DNA of 64,000 nt from Variovorax paradoxus (GTDB lineage Bacteria; Pseudomonadota; Gammaproteobacteria; Burkholderiales; Burkholderiaceae_C). This document shows positions 62,278 to 64,000 of this stretch, piece after piece. The translations under genes were made by a program, and so were the position numbers. Under the pieces are notes generated by a model that saw only the letters and a list, made by a program, of their open reading frames with translations, searched no databases and had not been told where the DNA came from. Each line of letters starts with the position of its first letter. Positions within the stretch are counted from its first letter, which is position 1. The stretch covers positions 1-64,000 of the forward strand of contig NZ_JAGGNV010000032.1 of the NCBI RefSeq assembly GCF_018614955.1, read 5' to 3'.

Positions 62278-63162
62278 ATGACCCGCAACAAACTCGTTTC
62301 CCTCGAAGAAGCCGTGGCCGGCATTGCTGACGGCTCGAAGGTCGCCCTCGGCGGCTGGATCTTCAACGCACAGCCCATGGCCCTCGTGCGGGCCCTCATC
62401 CGCAAGGGCGCGCGCGACCTGCACCTGATCCCGGCACCGGGCTCGATCGCGCCCGACATGTTGATCGGCGCCGGCTGCGCGCGCAGCACCGCGTGCGTCT
62501 TCATCAGCTTCGAGCAGCTCGGCCTGGCACCCCATTTCCGCCGCCGGGCAGAAGACGGATCGCTGGAGGTCACCGACCTGGACGGCCCCGGCGTCATGGC
62601 TGGCCTGCGGGCGGCGATGTGCGATCTTCCCTATATGCCGATTCCCGACCTGGGCACCGACCTGCCGAGGTACGCGCCGCACCAGTACAGGCCACTGCCG
62701 ACGGAGTCGGGCGAGCGAAAGCTGCTCGCATCGGTTGCGATCCGGCCGGACGTTTGCCTCATTCATGCCCAGCAGGCGGATGAGCACGGCAACGTGCAGC
62801 ACGTCGGCCCGCCATTCCTCGACACCCTGCTCGCGCAGGCGTCCCGCCGTGTCATCGTGTCGGTGGACCGGATCGTGTCGACGCAGACCATCCGCCGCAA
62901 CAATCATCTGACGAAGATTCCGTCGGCGATGGTGGAAGCCGTCGTGGAGGCGCCATACGGCGCGCACCCGACGGCATCGCCGTCTCTCTACCGTGCCGAC
63001 GATGTGCACCTGAAAGAATACGTCAAGGCCAGCGCGGCGCAAGAGACGTTCGCGGCCTACGTGCAGCAGTACGTGCTTGTCCCCACCCATGCAGCCTATC
63101 TGGATACGCTGGGGGGCAGCCGGATCGCTGGTATCGTTGTATCTGAAACGAACCTGCACTAA
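62278..63162 (+). CDS. Class I CoA-transferase alpha-subunit-like protein (IpdA family)
   Basis: 294 aa from the ATG at 62278 (GGGAG seven bases upstream; an ATG at 62263 is the alternative). GSKVALGGWIFNAQPMALVRALIRKGARDL, IHAQQADEHGNVQHVG, VIVSVDRIVSTQTI and AVVEAPYGAHPTASPSLY match IpdA-type alpha subunits. It forms the partner of the preceding gene. With ligase, hydratase, SDR and dehydrogenase nearby it suggests a ring-opening or beta-oxidation-like route. Confidence 0.82.
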   Translation: MTRNKLVSLEEAVAGIADGSKVALGGWIFNAQPMALVRALIRKGARDLHLIPAPGSIAPDMLIGAGCARSTACVFISFEQLGLAPHFRRRAEDGSLEVTDLDGPGVMAGLRAAMCDLPYMPIPDLGTDLPRYAPHQYRPLPTESGERKLLASVAIRPDVCLIHAQQADEHGNVQHVGPPFLDTLLAQASRRVIVSVDRIVSTQTIRRNNHLTKIPSAMVEAVVEAPYGAHPTASPSLYRADDVHLKEYVKASAAQETFAAYVQQYVLVPTHAAYLDTLGGSRIAGIVVSETNLH

Positions 63163-63245
63163 GCTGCCGCGCCAGGTCACAGACTTCCCGTTCCGCCTCT
63201 CTTTTTGCGATGATGACGAGGTCGCCAACCGTTCGCCCTACGCGA

Positions 63246-64000
63246 TCAAAACTTGAACTGCATGTACGCACCCACAAAGTCCCCGGAGCGACCGCCCGCT
63301 TCCTTCAGGGCCTCCCCAGGGACGAAGTGGACGTACGCCGCGGAGAGCGCAAGACGCGGCGTGGGCGTCCACGCGATCGAGGCGATCCACTGGTGCCCGA
63401 TGAAGCGTCCTCTCGTCCCCGAGGTCCCAGCCACCGGCAACAAGGGTGGTGCGTAGAAAGCATCGGCTTTCGCCTGCTTCCAGAGCGGATTCCAGCCGAG
63501 CGTCCCACTCAACCTGGGCGTCAACGATAGCGCGATGCTCGGCTGGATATCAATGAGATTTGCAGGCGACGCAACGTTCGCGTCGGAAAAGTACGGAAGT
63601 TTTGGAAAGAGCGGATTGAAGGTGCCGAGCGTCCTGTCACGCAAGTTCCTATCCCCACTGATGACGTCCGCCTTGAGTCCCAGCCGCGGCGACAGAGGCG
63701 CTTCCGCAAAGGTGTAGCCCGTATCCGAGGCGATAGTCCAAGCGCGGATGTCGGATGTGCCAAAAGACCCGAATTGAAAAGCCGCCTCCACATTCCAATC
63801 GAAGCCAGCTTGATGCCCGAACAAACGAGCGCCGATAGTGTGACGACGCTCCGTGGCGGTTCCTTGTGCAAAACGGGCATTCTTGCGATCGAGCCCAAGG
63901 TAGTAGAGGTCCGCCTTCAATCCGGGGAAGGCAGGGATCGCCGTCGTGGCATACACCCCTGCGAAGTCCTGATTGCGATCGCGACGATTGTCGAATGTCC
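63246..64000 (-). CDS. Alginate-export-family outer-membrane channel, C-terminal part
   Basis: The gene continues past the right edge; the visible part is the last about 250 residues. In-frame residues upstream of the first possible start (FDNRRDRNQDFAGVYATTA, GLKADLYYLGLDRKNARF) and the alternating strands ending in MQFKF with terminal Phe are typical of the AlgE/alginate_exp beta-barrel family, which in catabolic clusters act as substrate-specific porins. It converges on the IpdA gene, 83 bases away. Confidence 0.8.
   Translation of the reverse strand, partial: TFDNRRDRNQDFAGVYATTAIPAFPGLKADLYYLGLDRKNARFAQGTATERRHTIGARLFGHQAGFDWNVEAAFQFGSFGTSDIRAWTIASDTGYTFAEAPLSPRLGLKADVISGDRNLRDRTLGTFNPLFPKLPYFSDANVASPANLIDIQPSIALSLTPRLSGTLGWNPLWKQAKADAFYAPPLLPVAGTSGTRGRFIGHQWIASIAWTPTPRLALSAAYVHFVPGEALKEAGGRSGDFVGAYMQFKF

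Noticed and set aside
1..64000. CRISPR array, tRNA or rRNA genes
   Set aside because: No regularly spaced repeats, cloverleaf with a T-loop consensus, or conserved rRNA stretch was seen.

Overview
The window is high-GC DNA with the gene families typical of a soil or freshwater betaproteobacterium of the Burkholderiales, most likely Comamonadaceae. Evidence includes six Bug-type tripartite-tricarboxylate periplasmic receptors, a Burkholderiales porin, five CaiB/BaiF CoA-transferases, and a protein with fused indolepyruvate:ferredoxin oxidoreductase domains. I see no rRNA, tRNA, CRISPR array, replication origin or intact transposase. The region reads as a catabolic island for carboxylic, aromatic or alicyclic acids, with several decayed gene copies and recombination scars.

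Layout. 0.4-3.8 kb: nitroreductase, AhpD-like protein, a truncated alcohol dehydrogenase, an acetyltransferase and an AraC regulator. 3.9-15 kb: a frameshifted remnant of a phenol-hydroxylase reductase, then a leftward LivKGFHM-type ABC transporter plus SDR operon under an unusual MarR regulator, and divergently a three-component Rieske oxygenase set (oxygenase, ferredoxin, reductase) with a cupin protein. 15.2-19 kb: a second, broken copy of the MarR/LivK/SDR module with an amidase gene inside it. 19-32.9 kb: esterase and Bug receptor, LeuB-type dehydrogenase, the large oxidoreductase, two tannase/feruloyl-esterase-like lipoproteins, another Bug receptor and a LysR regulator. 32.9-35.2 kb: gene-poor DNA with a broken DUF4124 gene and a transposon-end-like repeat structure. 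35.2-47.7 kb: a tightly packed leftward operon (HMG-CoA-lyase-like, acyl-CoA dehydrogenase, thioesterase, CaiB, two Bug receptors, ThDP enzyme, Bug receptor, CaiB, porin) and a further CaiB gene. 48.2-52.1 kb: etfBA, a NUDIX protein and a GntR/FCD regulator. 52.8-64 kb: a leftward six-gene acyl-CoA operon (CaiB, enoyl-CoA hydratase, SDR, CaiB, Bug receptor, acyl-CoA dehydrogenase) divergent from GntR, acyl-CoA ligase and an IpdAB-like CoA-transferase pair, ending in a partial outer-membrane channel gene.

How the parts fit. Porins admit acids, Bug proteins or the ABC system bind them, CaiB enzymes or the ligase load CoA, acyl-CoA dehydrogenases with EtfAB oxidise the thioesters, and hydratase, SDR, lyase and IpdAB-like enzymes would cleave them. 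The substrates cannot be read from sequence.

The most unusual item is a pair of MarR regulators whose N-terminus looks like the arm-type DNA-binding domain of a tyrosine recombinase. Nearby are a shared 6-bp-spaced palindrome in three promoters and 9-bp-period direct repeats that resemble arm sites. Other points of interest are two SDR proteins lacking catalytic residues, a palindrome-containing box shared by both tannase promoters, and a set of FadR-like operators around the HMG-lyase, CaiB and etf promoters.
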